A stretch of DNA of 64,000 nucleotides from Chryseosolibacter sp044507775 (GTDB lineage Bacteria > Bacteroidota > Bacteroidia > Cytophagales > Cyclobacteriaceae). The notes beneath the pieces are model-generated. The model worked only from the letters and a program-made list of their open reading frames with translations. It had not been told where the DNA came from and searched no databases. The position numbers and the translations under genes were made by a program. Positions 41,943-50,787 of the stretch are shown here, one piece after another. Numbering within the stretch: position 1 is the stretch's first letter; the number at the start of each line of letters is the position of its first letter. The DNA is taken from contig JBIQIY010000001.1 in NCBI GenBank assembly GCA_044507775.1, positions 248,001 through 312,000 of the forward strand, read 5' to 3'.

Positions 41943-42680
41943 ATGAAAAGCAGATTAGTTCCCGGGACTGTCATCATAACCTGCATAGCAATATTGACAC
42001 TCTCCTTTTCATACAGAAGCAGTACACCTAAGGCATCGCGTCTTGTTCAGGATACTTTGAAAAACCAGAGACAGCTTTTCAACGGAAAGGATCTCACGGG
42101 ATGGAAACACGTCGGCGATGGTTTTATGAGTGTTGAGGACGGGTTGATCAAGACACACGGGGGCATGGGCCTTCTGTACTGGGCCGGCGAAAAGTTCGGA
42201 AACTGCGTCATCCGCGTCGTGTTCAGAATGGAGAAAGAAAATAGCAACAGCGGTTTCTTCATCCGTATCCCCATCGAACCACGGGAAGCCTGGATGCCGG
42301 TCTTCTACGGATATGAAGTGCAGATAGACAATCACCCGGAGACATCCGGTGAAGATGAGTACCACGCAACAGGCACTTTGTACGCCTTCACCAAGCCACA
42401 CGCCATGCAGGGCAAACCGGGTCCGCAATGGAATACATTCGAGATCACGCTCGATGGAAACAGAACCATCGTAACAGTAAACGGAGTGATGGTAACGGAC
42501 TACACAGAAGGAGACCCCGTGCCTCCGCGGAAATTCGACTTTGAACCGTATCCCGGTCCCAGGCCCGAGTATGGGTACATCGGCCTTCAAAACCACGGCG
42601 AGCATGATGTAGTCTTTTTCAAAGAAGTCTCCGTCAGGCCTCTGGCAAAAAAGTCCAAAGGAAAAGCCATCCGCAAATAG
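41943..42680 (+). CDS. DUF1080 family protein (3-keto-glycoside hydrolase/lyase type)
   Basis: 245 aa. An N-terminal signal helix (residues 1-25) is followed by a concanavalin-like jelly roll: QLFNGKDLTGWKHVGDGFMSVEDGLIK, GNCVIRVVFRMEKENSNSGFFIRIP, YEVQIDNH, WNTFEITLDGN, GYIGLQNHGEHDVVFFKEVSVRPL. DUF1080 proteins include enzymes that cleave 3-keto-disaccharides. The next gene encodes a Gfo/Idh/MocA oxidoreductase, so the pair could oxidise a sugar at C3 and then break the glycosidic bond. It ends 29 bp before that gene. Confidence 0.9.
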   Translation: MKSRLVPGTVIITCIAILTLSFSYRSSTPKASRLVQDTLKNQRQLFNGKDLTGWKHVGDGFMSVEDGLIKTHGGMGLLYWAGEKFGNCVIRVVFRMEKENSNSGFFIRIPIEPREAWMPVFYGYEVQIDNHPETSGEDEYHATGTLYAFTKPHAMQGKPGPQWNTFEITLDGNRTIVTVNGVMVTDYTEGDPVPPRKFDFEPYPGPRPEYGYIGLQNHGEHDVVFFKEVSVRPLAKKSKGKAIRK

Positions 42681-42709
42681 AACATCGTTCCACCAACCAG
42701 ATTCTGAAT

Positions 42710-44224
42710 ATGGAAGACAAAGAAAATAAAAAGGGCGGCGTTTCGCGGCGCAAGTTCATAGAGGCCGCTGCAAAAGGCGCGGCAGTTTTCTCCATCATCC
42801 CGAACGTGGCGGTCAGCGGACTCGGCCACGTAGCACCCAGCGACAAGCTCTACATCGCGGCCATCGGTTGCGGCGGCGAAGGCGAAAACGACATTCATCA
42901 TTATGCGAGCGCTCCGAAAAAAAATGCGGTGGTGTCTCTTCTCTGCGATGTGGACGACCGTATGGCGGCACCCCGCCGCAAGGAATTTCCGCAGGCGAAG
43001 TTCTACTACGACTGGCGGGAAATGTTTGAAAAGGAAAGCAAGAATTTCGACGCTGTAACGGTTGCCATACCCGACCACAACCACGCTATCGTCGGCCTCA
43101 GCGCCATGCAGATGAACAAGCACTTGTATCTTCAGAAGCCCCTTTCACACGATATCTACGAAGCGCGAATTCTTACTGAAGCGGCAAAGAAATACAAAGT
43201 AGTGACGCAAATGGGCGACCAGGGCGCCTCTTGTGATGGCATGTTTACGCTGCGCGAGTGGATTGAAGCAGATCTGCTCGGCGAGATCACAAAAGTTTAC
43301 TGCTGGACGGACAGGCCCGTGTGGCCGCAGGGAATTCCCTGGCCGGACAAACATCCCGTGGTTCCCAAAGAACTCAAGTGGGATTTATGGCTGGGTACGG
43401 CGCAATCCACCGAATACATTGACAACCTCGTGCCTTTTAACTGGAGGGGGTGGTGGCGCTTCGGCACCGGCGCCCTCGGCGACATGGGCTGTCATATCAT
43501 GGGCCCGCCATTCAAGTTGCTCGACCTCGGCTATCCGACGGAAGTGTCGGGCAGCGCAAGCACTGTTTACGATGGGATATTTTCTGAAGCTGACTTTCCC
43601 GAGAGTGGTCCGGTCTCCAGCAGCATCCGCTTCACATACAAACTGAAGAATGGCAAGGATCTGTTCCTGTACTGGATGGACGGCGGCATCACGCCCGAAC
43701 GACCTGTCGAACTGGATGATGACGACAACATGAACAGTATCATGGGCGACTGGCCCGGACTCAACGACTTCGAAGGAAGCACGCTGTTCATCGGAACGAA
43801 AGGGAAGGCTGCCTGCGGGTGGGGAGGAAGAAATCCCATCCTCTTACCACTCTCCAGAAACAAAGAGATCAACGTTCCGAAGAAGTACACGCGTGTGCCG
43901 GGCGACATGGATGGTCACTGGTGGCAATGGGTAGATGCATGCATCGCGGGATACGGTAACATGGAAGTGTCTTCACCCTTCGTGGGATACGCGGGCCCGC
44001 TGACGGAAACGGTGCTGATGGGTAACCTTCTGCTTCGGGCATTCAGCATGCGCGAGAAGATAACGCGAAAGGATCCCGTCTACGGCGAACAGTCCGGATA
44101 CACCTACCCCGCCCGTTATGTCCCTCTGAAATGGGACGGTGCCAACATGAAGATCACCAACTTTGAACCTGCCAACCAGTTTGTAAAACGGACGTACAGG
44201 CAAGGATGGGAACTGAAAATCTAG
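42710..44224 (+). CDS. Tat-exported Gfo/Idh/MocA family oxidoreductase
   Basis: 504 aa. A twin-arginine signal (GVSRRKFIEAAAKGAAVFS) indicates folded export with bound cofactor. The Rossmann domain shows YIAAIGCGGEGEND; the catalytic Lys motif reads LQKPLSHD (usual EKP). DHNHAIV, TQMGDQG and the long C-terminal substrate domain (WWRFGTGALGDMGCH, GDMDGHWWQWVDACIAG) follow the large secreted subgroup of Bacteroidota and Planctomycetota. It probably oxidises a sugar or glycoside at C3 in the periplasm, working with the DUF1080 partner upstream. The substrate is unknown. Confidence 0.92.
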   Translation: MEDKENKKGGVSRRKFIEAAAKGAAVFSIIPNVAVSGLGHVAPSDKLYIAAIGCGGEGENDIHHYASAPKKNAVVSLLCDVDDRMAAPRRKEFPQAKFYYDWREMFEKESKNFDAVTVAIPDHNHAIVGLSAMQMNKHLYLQKPLSHDIYEARILTEAAKKYKVVTQMGDQGASCDGMFTLREWIEADLLGEITKVYCWTDRPVWPQGIPWPDKHPVVPKELKWDLWLGTAQSTEYIDNLVPFNWRGWWRFGTGALGDMGCHIMGPPFKLLDLGYPTEVSGSASTVYDGIFSEADFPESGPVSSSIRFTYKLKNGKDLFLYWMDGGITPERPVELDDDDNMNSIMGDWPGLNDFEGSTLFIGTKGKAACGWGGRNPILLPLSRNKEINVPKKYTRVPGDMDGHWWQWVDACIAGYGNMEVSSPFVGYAGPLTETVLMGNLLLRAFSMREKITRKDPVYGEQSGYTYPARYVPLKWDGANMKITNFEPANQFVKRTYRQGWELKI

Positions 44225-44252
44225 AATTCAGGATTCCTGTATGATTCCTGAT

Positions 44253-45707
44253 TCACGATTTGGGGCTTAAGATCTCGAAATCATCTTTGGGTGAGTCGCA
44301 GACATGACATCGATACGAATCCGGCAGGTCTTCAAAGACAACGCCGGGAGCAATGCCCGCCTGCGGATCACCGTACTGCGGGTCATAGATTGACAAACAA
44401 TTGCTGCACTGGAACCTCATAGAATCATACCCTACTTCGTCAGGAGGCTTTATAACATCTTCTGTCTTTTCCTGCTCGGAGTTCAGCTGTCGGAAATAAA
44501 GTTTACTAAGCTCGATCAGCAGCGCCGGGATCATCTCCCTTCTGACACCCCGGACATAGGGGCGGTAGACAATGTTGTTGGGATTGAAATTCTTCGCGTA
44601 CAGAATGTTGTATTGCTCGCCGTGCAAATTATCAGAGCACTTCTCAATCACGACAGTGGTAAAATACAACATATTGCGATTCGTCTTGATCGTAAAGGTG
44701 AGACCGTGGGTACTGATGTCCTGTTGATCGAGCTCGCGGACAAGAAATTTTTTTAGCCCGAGCGCCTCCTCATCAATAACAGGCAGGTGCCAATTGAGCT
44801 CCAGGCTTGAATGTCGCTCGTTGATGCCGAACTTTCCCATGAGTTTCTGCCATCGCAACCGGTCGGAAGCTTTGATTCCTTTAATGATAAAGGCTTTCCA
44901 TGGAATTACGTTGATCTTGCTGATGTTGGTTTCCTGACAAAGCCTGCACGCCGCACTCATGAAGTCAATATCGTACTTGTTGTTTCGCCAATAAAGTCCG
45001 AGCCAATAGTGGTTGTCAACCATCGCATTTAACCCTTCATAGTACGGGAAGGCCGTATTCTGAAGCCTGAGTTTTTCAGGAAGCGGTTTATAGCTGACGC
45101 GGATAAAATTGTTCATAAACATCAGATACATCTCCTCAACGGTAAAGGGAAGAAATTCAAGAAACAGTTTCTCTATCTCCCGCGAGATTCGGGCTATGTC
45201 GTTTCCGGCAATGAGGCGCGGCCAGCACTCAACAATATTTCCTTTCCTCGAGTCACGAACATACAGGTACCAGTAGTTCTCCTCCTTCGACGCGATGAAA
45301 TTCAATTCTCCGGTAAACAGCGGAACAAGGCTTTGGAGAGGATCAACAATATTTATCTTAATCCTTGGCTTATAGTCGAAGCTATCGATTAGTACGTTGT
45401 ACGTATCCTCCTTTACCCAGCTTGTCGTGTCGACAATATTGACGGCTGCATAGGAGCTGACAATATTTTGAAATACCGATTGCTCGCCTGCGAGCTCATA
45501 GTCGATATTGATGGCGCGAAAAGCCTTTTCGAGGTGATCTTCGGGTAGATTATTTGAAGGGAACATGATGTCCTGGCGCGACCCGAACAGGATGTAGTTA
45601 TTTCCAAAACTCCTCGAAAGCTCCATGATCCTGAGCAGATCGGCAGGGGACATGAAACCGCCTCTTACAAAAGCGCGGATCAGACTACTTTTTTGGTTTG
45701 CTCCCAT
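44253..45707 (-). CDS. Rubredoxin-fused nitrite/sulfite reductase-like protein lacking siroheme/4Fe-4S ligands
   Basis: 484 aa. Residues about 5-110 resemble the ferredoxin-like half domain of nitrite/sulfite reductases (AFVRGGFMSPADLLRIMELS, GNNYILFGSRQDIMFP), and a second such half seems present at about 235-300. The C-X5-C and C-X3-C ligand motifs for the 4Fe-4S/siroheme centre are absent; outside the last domain only four Cys occur. The final 55 residues are a complete rubredoxin (Cys434, Cys437, Cys467, Cys470). It is the last gene after nitrate transporter and nitrate reductase, 66 bp behind the latter. It probably carries electrons or assists the nitrate/nitrite enzymes rather than reducing nitrite itself. 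Confidence 0.8.
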   Translation of the reverse strand: MGANQKSSLIRAFVRGGFMSPADLLRIMELSRSFGNNYILFGSRQDIMFPSNNLPEDHLEKAFRAINIDYELAGEQSVFQNIVSSYAAVNIVDTTSWVKEDTYNVLIDSFDYKPRIKINIVDPLQSLVPLFTGELNFIASKEENYWYLYVRDSRKGNIVECWPRLIAGNDIARISREIEKLFLEFLPFTVEEMYLMFMNNFIRVSYKPLPEKLRLQNTAFPYYEGLNAMVDNHYWLGLYWRNNKYDIDFMSAACRLCQETNISKINVIPWKAFIIKGIKASDRLRWQKLMGKFGINERHSSLELNWHLPVIDEEALGLKKFLVRELDQQDISTHGLTFTIKTNRNMLYFTTVVIEKCSDNLHGEQYNILYAKNFNPNNIVYRPYVRGVRREMIPALLIELSKLYFRQLNSEQEKTEDVIKPPDEVGYDSMRFQCSNCLSIYDPQYGDPQAGIAPGVVFEDLPDSYRCHVCDSPKDDFEILSPKS

Positions 45708-45773
45708 GATTTGTTGAACCGTTAATCAAACCTACCAAGTTTCCGCAAGTTTTAAAGCGATGCGAACTTATTT

Positions 45774-48700
45774 TCAGGTGGCGTATTCAAGCACACGCGA
45801 TCTTCCAACGTCGCGGATCAGAAGTTGTATTTCGGGTTTGCAACTACCGCAGCCAAGGCCCGCACCCGAGGCTTCACAAATGGACGCAAGGTCGCGATCA
45901 CCATTTTGCGCGAGTTCGCGAAGGGTGATTTCTCCCACCTGGCCGCAAGTGCAAACGAGTTTGCCCCTGATCGGCTCTGCCGTTTTCCCCGCACGCAGAA
46001 GACGAAGCCTTTTCTCCGAAAGCTCGGTCTTGTTTTCAATAAGGTTCCTGAACTCCGCAAACTCAGCCTTGTCCCCGACGAGGATCGCTCCAACGAGGCG
46101 GTCATCCTTGATGATACACTTCTTGTAATAGCGCAGCGATCGGTCGATGAAGGTGATCTCGTCATAGCCCTGGCCGTCGGGCGGAATCACCGGGATACCG
46201 ATTGAGCAGAGCTCAAAACCACTCAGCTTGAGAATGTTCATGGGGACGCCGCCATTGTAAGTGCTTTGCAGATCACCGTAAACAAAGCGCGCCAGGATAT
46301 CGGCTTGTTTTTCCGCCACCGCGGTTGTGCCCAGCATTCTGCCGCGGTGCTCCGCTATTTCTCCGATTGCGAAAATGTTGGGATCGCTTGTCCGGAGAAA
46401 ATCATCCACAATAATTCCGCGGGCCGTTTCGATTCCGGCTTCCTGCGCAAATTCGATGTTGGGTCTTGTGCCCACCGCATAAACAAGTGCATCCGGCGCG
46501 AGTGTGCGTCCACTGCGCAACGATACACAGAGTTTGCCTGTGACCGGATCATATCGGGCACCTGTCAACTGGTCGTTCATGTAAACGGTTACGCCAGACT
46601 CATCTACGAAGTCGAGCAGCAACTCACCGGCTACATGATCGATTTGTCGTTCCATCAGCCTGCTGCCCAGCTGGAGTATGGAGACGAGCACATTGATCTC
46701 ACGCAGGGCCAGCGCGAGTTCCAATCCAAGTAATCCGCCGCCGACGATGAGGATATGTGAGCCGGGAGTCAAATGCTCCCTGAGCCGGTCCGCATCCTGC
46801 CGTGTCCGCATCGTGAAGACCGTGCTAAGGCCGGCCGGCGCATCCTTGGGCACATTCGCCCGGCTACCCGTCGCCAGAATAAGTTTGTCGTAACCATGCT
46901 GCCTGCCGAATTTATCCGTAATCATCTTCTGACTCCGATCGATCGAGACCACTTCATTTCCTGGCATGTAGTTAAAATGCAGCGCATCCATTTCACCATC
47001 CGCGAACTTCTGGAGTTTGGTCCACGAATGTTTCCCGTTTATATACTCGGGTAGCCGTACGCGATCATAAAAATTGTCGTTCTCGCGCGCGATTACCGTG
47101 ATCTCATCGGAGGTATTGAGCGTCCGATACGTCCTGAGAAATCGGTGGGCTGCAGCGCCTGCTCCTGCCACAATTATCCTTTCGACTGGCTTTTCATAGC
47201 GCACTACCTGCACGGCGGCGAATTTGAAATCAGGTTGTCGCGAGACGGGATCCGTTGTCGAACTGGTCAGGTTGTTGGCACGCGCGTGGTCGAGCTCCAA
47301 TATCCTTCCCCAGTGCATGGGGAGGAAGACGACGCCTTGCTTGATCGTTTCGACGACCTTTGCGCATACCCGTACCGTACCACGGGTATTGGAGACGATG
47401 ACGGCGTCTCCATCCTTGATCATTCTCGGGCCAGCATCCTCGGGATGAATTTCCAGGTAAGGCCTGGATATATGCTGCTGAAGTTTATTGACCTTTCCGG
47501 TCTTCGTCATGGTATGCCACTGATCGCGGATGCGTCCTGTGGTGAGGATCAGGGGATAATCCGGCGTTACCGGCTCCGAAAGATTTGCCGGTGGAGCCGG
47601 AAGAAATCGGGCTTTCCCGCTCTTTGTAAAGAACATCCCTTCGGCAAATAGTCGGGTAGTGCCTGTGTGAGCCTTGTCGGGAACCGGCCATTGAAACGTC
47701 CCCTCAGAGCGGAGGCGCGCGTGCGTAAGGCCTGCAATGTCAATGTTCGTTCCTGCTGTCAGTTGACAGTGCTCGTCGTAGATCTCCGCCGCGGAACCGT
47801 AGTTGAAACCTTTGAAGCCCATAGCTCTTGCGAAGAGGCAAAGGATCTCTGCGTCAGGCTTGGCTTCTCCTGGCGGATCCAGTACCTTCGAGAGGTAGCT
47901 GATCCTTCTTTCGGAATTTGTCATCGTTCCCTCTTTCTCGAGGTGTCCTGCCGCCGGAAGAATGACATCCGCAAAGGAGAGAGAATCCGAGCGCCGTGAA
48001 ATATCCTGAACGACGACAAACCGGGCCGCTTGTAACGCTCTCTCTACACGCAGAGAGTCAGGAAGACTCACAAGCGGATTCGTGCAAGCGATCCACACGG
48101 CTTTTATGGAACCCGTCTCCAGGCCGGCGATTATTTCCATCGCGGTCGCGCCTTTTGTTTCGGCAATCCGGGGCGCTCCCCAGTAGCGGGCAACGTCGCG
48201 GCGATGTTCGATGTCCTCGATCTTCCGGTGGGCGGCCAAGGTTGTCGCCAGTCCCCCGACTTCCCGTCCACCCATTGCGTTGGGCTGTCCGGTAAGGGAA
48301 AACGGACCACTGCCGGGTTTGCCGATCTTTCCCGTAAGAAGGTGAAGGCCGATGAGGGCGGCGTTCTTGTTCACGCCAATCACACTTTGATTCAGACCCA
48401 TCGCCCACAACGACAGAAAGCCATTTGATTCTGCTACCCACGCGGCGGCCTGGCGGATACTTTTTTCTTCCACCTGACAAACCTGCGCCGCTTCTTTCAC
48501 GGTGCTTTGAAATACCGACTGCCGATAGCGATCGAACTCCTCCGTGTGCTTCGAAATAAAGGTTGAATCGATGTGGTCACCTTCGATCAGAATGCGCGCA
48601 ACAGCGTTGAAGAGATAAATATCCGTACCTGGCAAGATCGCCAGGTGAAGATCTGCGACTGAAGTCGTCTGTGTGTTGCGCGGATCCACGACGATAATCT

Positions 48701-49331
48701 TGACGTGGGGGTTATTCTTTTTGTACGCCTCGATCCTTCTGAAGATAATGGGATGACACCATGCGGGATTTGCGCCTGCGATCAGAAACGTATCTGCCAG
48801 CTCGATATCATCGTAACTCACGGGCGGCGCATCTTCTCCTAACATTTCAGTAAACGCCGCCACGGCACTACTCATGCACAGTCGGGAGTTCGTATCAATG
48901 TTGTTGGTTCCCAGGAACCCCTTTACCAGCTTATTGGCAATGTAGTATTCTTCTGTGAGGCATTGACCCGAAACATAAAACGCAACAGCGTCCGGGCCGT
49001 ACTTCCCGATGATGGATGTGAACACAGCGGCGCATCGTTGAATCGCCGAATCCCAACTGACGCGCTCAAGCGGATGGTGGCGACTCCAGCGCATTTCAGG
49101 ATAGAGCAGTCGGTCACGTGTGTCCCGAATGGCATGGTGAAGATTCATGCCCTTGGAACAGAGCATACCTTTGTTGACGGGATGGTCGGGGTCGCCTTCT
49201 ATTACGAAGTTGTTCGCGCGGTCCTGCTTCACAATCATTCCGCAGCCGACCCCGCAATATGAGCACGTGGTCTTGAATTCCTGAGTGTGCCTGTAAGATT
49301 TCATCAGCCGATCTTTTTTTAGTCCATCCAT
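45774..49331 (-). CDS. Assimilatory nitrate reductase fused to an NADH-dependent FAD/[2Fe-2S] electron-transfer module
   Basis: 1185 aa, cytoplasmic. The N-terminal Fe4S4 motif (Cys23, Cys26, Cys30, Cys58) and molybdopterin domains are of the NasA/NapA type, with Cys152 in TNSRLCMSSAV as the probable Mo ligand and the C-terminal dinucleotide-binding domain near 590-700 (ILTTGRIRDQWHTMTKTGK). From about 716 a complete NirB/NasC-like FAD-NAD(P)H module follows (VAGAGAAAHRFLRTYR, LPEYINGKHSW, ILIVGGGLLGLELALAL, DPNIFAIGEIAEH), then a BFD-like 2Fe-2S domain (LVCTCGQVGEITL, GLGCGSCKPEI). Nitrate reductase and its NADH reductase are separate genes in Klebsiella and Bacillus; here they are one chain. 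Starts 1 bp after the transporter stop. Confidence 0.92.
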   Translation of the reverse strand: MDGLKKDRLMKSYRHTQEFKTTCSYCGVGCGMIVKQDRANNFVIEGDPDHPVNKGMLCSKGMNLHHAIRDTRDRLLYPEMRWSRHHPLERVSWDSAIQRCAAVFTSIIGKYGPDAVAFYVSGQCLTEEYYIANKLVKGFLGTNNIDTNSRLCMSSAVAAFTEMLGEDAPPVSYDDIELADTFLIAGANPAWCHPIIFRRIEAYKKNNPHVKIIVVDPRNTQTTSVADLHLAILPGTDIYLFNAVARILIEGDHIDSTFISKHTEEFDRYRQSVFQSTVKEAAQVCQVEEKSIRQAAAWVAESNGFLSLWAMGLNQSVIGVNKNAALIGLHLLTGKIGKPGSGPFSLTGQPNAMGGREVGGLATTLAAHRKIEDIEHRRDVARYWGAPRIAETKGATAMEIIAGLETGSIKAVWIACTNPLVSLPDSLRVERALQAARFVVVQDISRRSDSLSFADVILPAAGHLEKEGTMTNSERRISYLSKVLDPPGEAKPDAEILCLFARAMGFKGFNYGSAAEIYDEHCQLTAGTNIDIAGLTHARLRSEGTFQWPVPDKAHTGTTRLFAEGMFFTKSGKARFLPAPPANLSEPVTPDYPLILTTGRIRDQWHTMTKTGKVNKLQQHISRPYLEIHPEDAGPRMIKDGDAVIVSNTRGTVRVCAKVVETIKQGVVFLPMHWGRILELDHARANNLTSSTTDPVSRQPDFKFAAVQVVRYEKPVERIIVAGAGAAAHRFLRTYRTLNTSDEITVIARENDNFYDRVRLPEYINGKHSWTKLQKFADGEMDALHFNYMPGNEVVSIDRSQKMITDKFGRQHGYDKLILATGSRANVPKDAPAGLSTVFTMRTRQDADRLREHLTPGSHILIVGGGLLGLELALALREINVLVSILQLGSRLMERQIDHVAGELLLDFVDESGVTVYMNDQLTGARYDPVTGKLCVSLRSGRTLAPDALVYAVGTRPNIEFAQEAGIETARGIIVDDFLRTSDPNIFAIGEIAEHRGRMLGTTAVAEKQADILARFVYGDLQSTYNGGVPMNILKLSGFELCSIGIPVIPPDGQGYDEITFIDRSLRYYKKCIIKDDRLVGAILVGDKAEFAEFRNLIENKTELSEKRLRLLRAGKTAEPIRGKLVCTCGQVGEITLRELAQNGDRDLASICEASGAGLGCGSCKPEIQLLIRDVGRSRVLEYAT

Positions 49332-49332
49332 A

Positions 49333-50619
49333 TCAGGTCGTCGAGTCCCGCAGCTGAATCAGGTGCGCCTCATCGGTGATCACTTTCCTGTTTGCCAGCG
49401 ACAAGGCCGCAACAAGTGCGACGCACGCGATTCCGCCGATGATTATGCCCAGTCTAAAAAAAGTATCGCGATACGAGTCGGCGCCGGAAGCAAATAGCAT
49501 CGCGGCAAGCACGGCGCCTACATTTCCCCCTGCGCCCACCAGGCCCGATACCATGCCAGTCGCCCGCGTATTCACAAAGGGCACTGCCGCGTACGTCGCC
49601 CCATTCGCCATCTTCAGAAACAGCGCAAAGACGAGCAGTGCCGTGATCGCCCAGCGCAGCGAATGCGCGTCGGAAAAGAGGATGATTCCACCTGCCTCGA
49701 GCGCCAGGAGGACGGCGAGTGCAACGAGTCTTCCCTTCAAACCAAATAGTTTACCAGCGCGATCGCCGGTGAGGCCGCCGAGCGCGCGCGCAAAAAGATT
49801 CATCAATCCAAAAAGGCCTGCAATGAGACCCGCCTGCGGCAAACTGAGATGGAATGTCTCAAGAAAGTAGAGTGTCGCAATGTTGTCGATCGTTATTTCA
49901 ACACCGAAGCAGGCAGCGTAGCAGAGGCAGAGGATCCACACCTTCGCATCGCGGAAAACAGAAAGCAAACTTGCGCGTGGCTTTGTTCCCGGGCTGTCCG
50001 CTGATGCCTGGTCACTGGCCGTCGGGAAGTCTTGCGCGAAACGGTAGTACACGAATGCCATCAGCAGCATCAGCGCACCCGGAACCACCATGGCGAGTCG
50101 CCAGGCGTCTGCGGCAACGAGTCCTGCGCCTGTAAGCGCGGTGAAAAGCAAGGGCATGGCGACGAGCGCAACACCCCCACCCATGTTCCCCCAGCCAGCA
50201 GCCACAGCGTTGGCGGAACCGACAACGTTCGGCGCAAACATCGAAGTAGTGTGGTACTGGGTAATCACAAATGAGGCACCGGTGATGCCAATGGCGATCC
50301 GGAAGAGAAGAAACATTTCATAGCTATGACTGAGGCCAATTGCCATGACTGGCAACGAACCGGCGACCAGCAGGATACAATAGGAACGTCGCGGTCCGAT
50401 CCGGTCGCAGAGCCAACCAAATATCAGGCGCGCAAGAATCGTGATCGCTACCGACCCCATCATGATGTTGCCCACCTGCGATTGTGAGAACGAGAGTTCA
50501 TCCCGTACGACAGACATCAGTGGCGCGATCGCGAACCATGCGAAAAAGCAAATGAAGAAGGTAAGCCAGGTAATGTGAAATGTGCGCGTAGACGCCAACT
50601 TGAAATTGAACAGGGCCAT
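49333..50619 (-). CDS. narK: NarK/NasA-type nitrate/nitrite MFS transporter
   Basis: 428 aa from ATG 50619; an ATG at 50652 adds 11 residues but would place the TACGTA elements directly at the start codon. Twelve transmembrane helices. Nitrate-transporter signatures: ITWLTFFICFFAWFAIAPL, RLIFGWLCDRIGPRRSY, ITGASFVITQYHTTSMFAPNVVGSANAVAAGWGNMGGG and the second signature VSGLVGAGGNVGAVLAAML. It supplies nitrate to the fused reductase, whose start lies one base behind its stop. Upstream lies a cluster of four TACGTA-type boxes. Confidence 0.92.
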   Translation of the reverse strand: MALFNFKLASTRTFHITWLTFFICFFAWFAIAPLMSVVRDELSFSQSQVGNIMMGSVAITILARLIFGWLCDRIGPRRSYCILLVAGSLPVMAIGLSHSYEMFLLFRIAIGITGASFVITQYHTTSMFAPNVVGSANAVAAGWGNMGGGVALVAMPLLFTALTGAGLVAADAWRLAMVVPGALMLLMAFVYYRFAQDFPTASDQASADSPGTKPRASLLSVFRDAKVWILCLCYAACFGVEITIDNIATLYFLETFHLSLPQAGLIAGLFGLMNLFARALGGLTGDRAGKLFGLKGRLVALAVLLALEAGGIILFSDAHSLRWAITALLVFALFLKMANGATYAAVPFVNTRATGMVSGLVGAGGNVGAVLAAMLFASGADSYRDTFFRLGIIIGGIACVALVAALSLANRKVITDEAHLIQLRDSTT

Positions 50620-50653
50620 TTTTGTCGCCTTTCCTGTCGAGAAAAAATTCATA

Positions 50654-50703
50654 TACGTATTTTTACTTAGTAAACATACGTAGTATGACCGTAGAATTAC
50701 GTA
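50654..50703 (-). promoter_or_regulatory. Cluster of TACGTA boxes upstream of narK
   Basis: Boxes: TACGTA 50654-50659, TACTTA 50664-50669 (10-bp period, TTTT between), TACGTA 50677-50682 (inside the palindrome CATAC-GTA-GTATG) and TACGTA 50698-50703 (inside TTACGTAA, 21 bp from the previous box). The first pair belongs to a 19-mer at 50653-50671 that matches 18 of 19 bases of 56007-56025 upstream of nirB, in the same orientation to the gene. Confidence 0.65.
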
Positions 50704-50787
50704 AACAGTGGATAAAAATTCCTACAATGGTTTTAGGGGACTGAAAAAACGATTGCGCTGGAAGGCTGACGCGGAGGCGGGTTTGCG

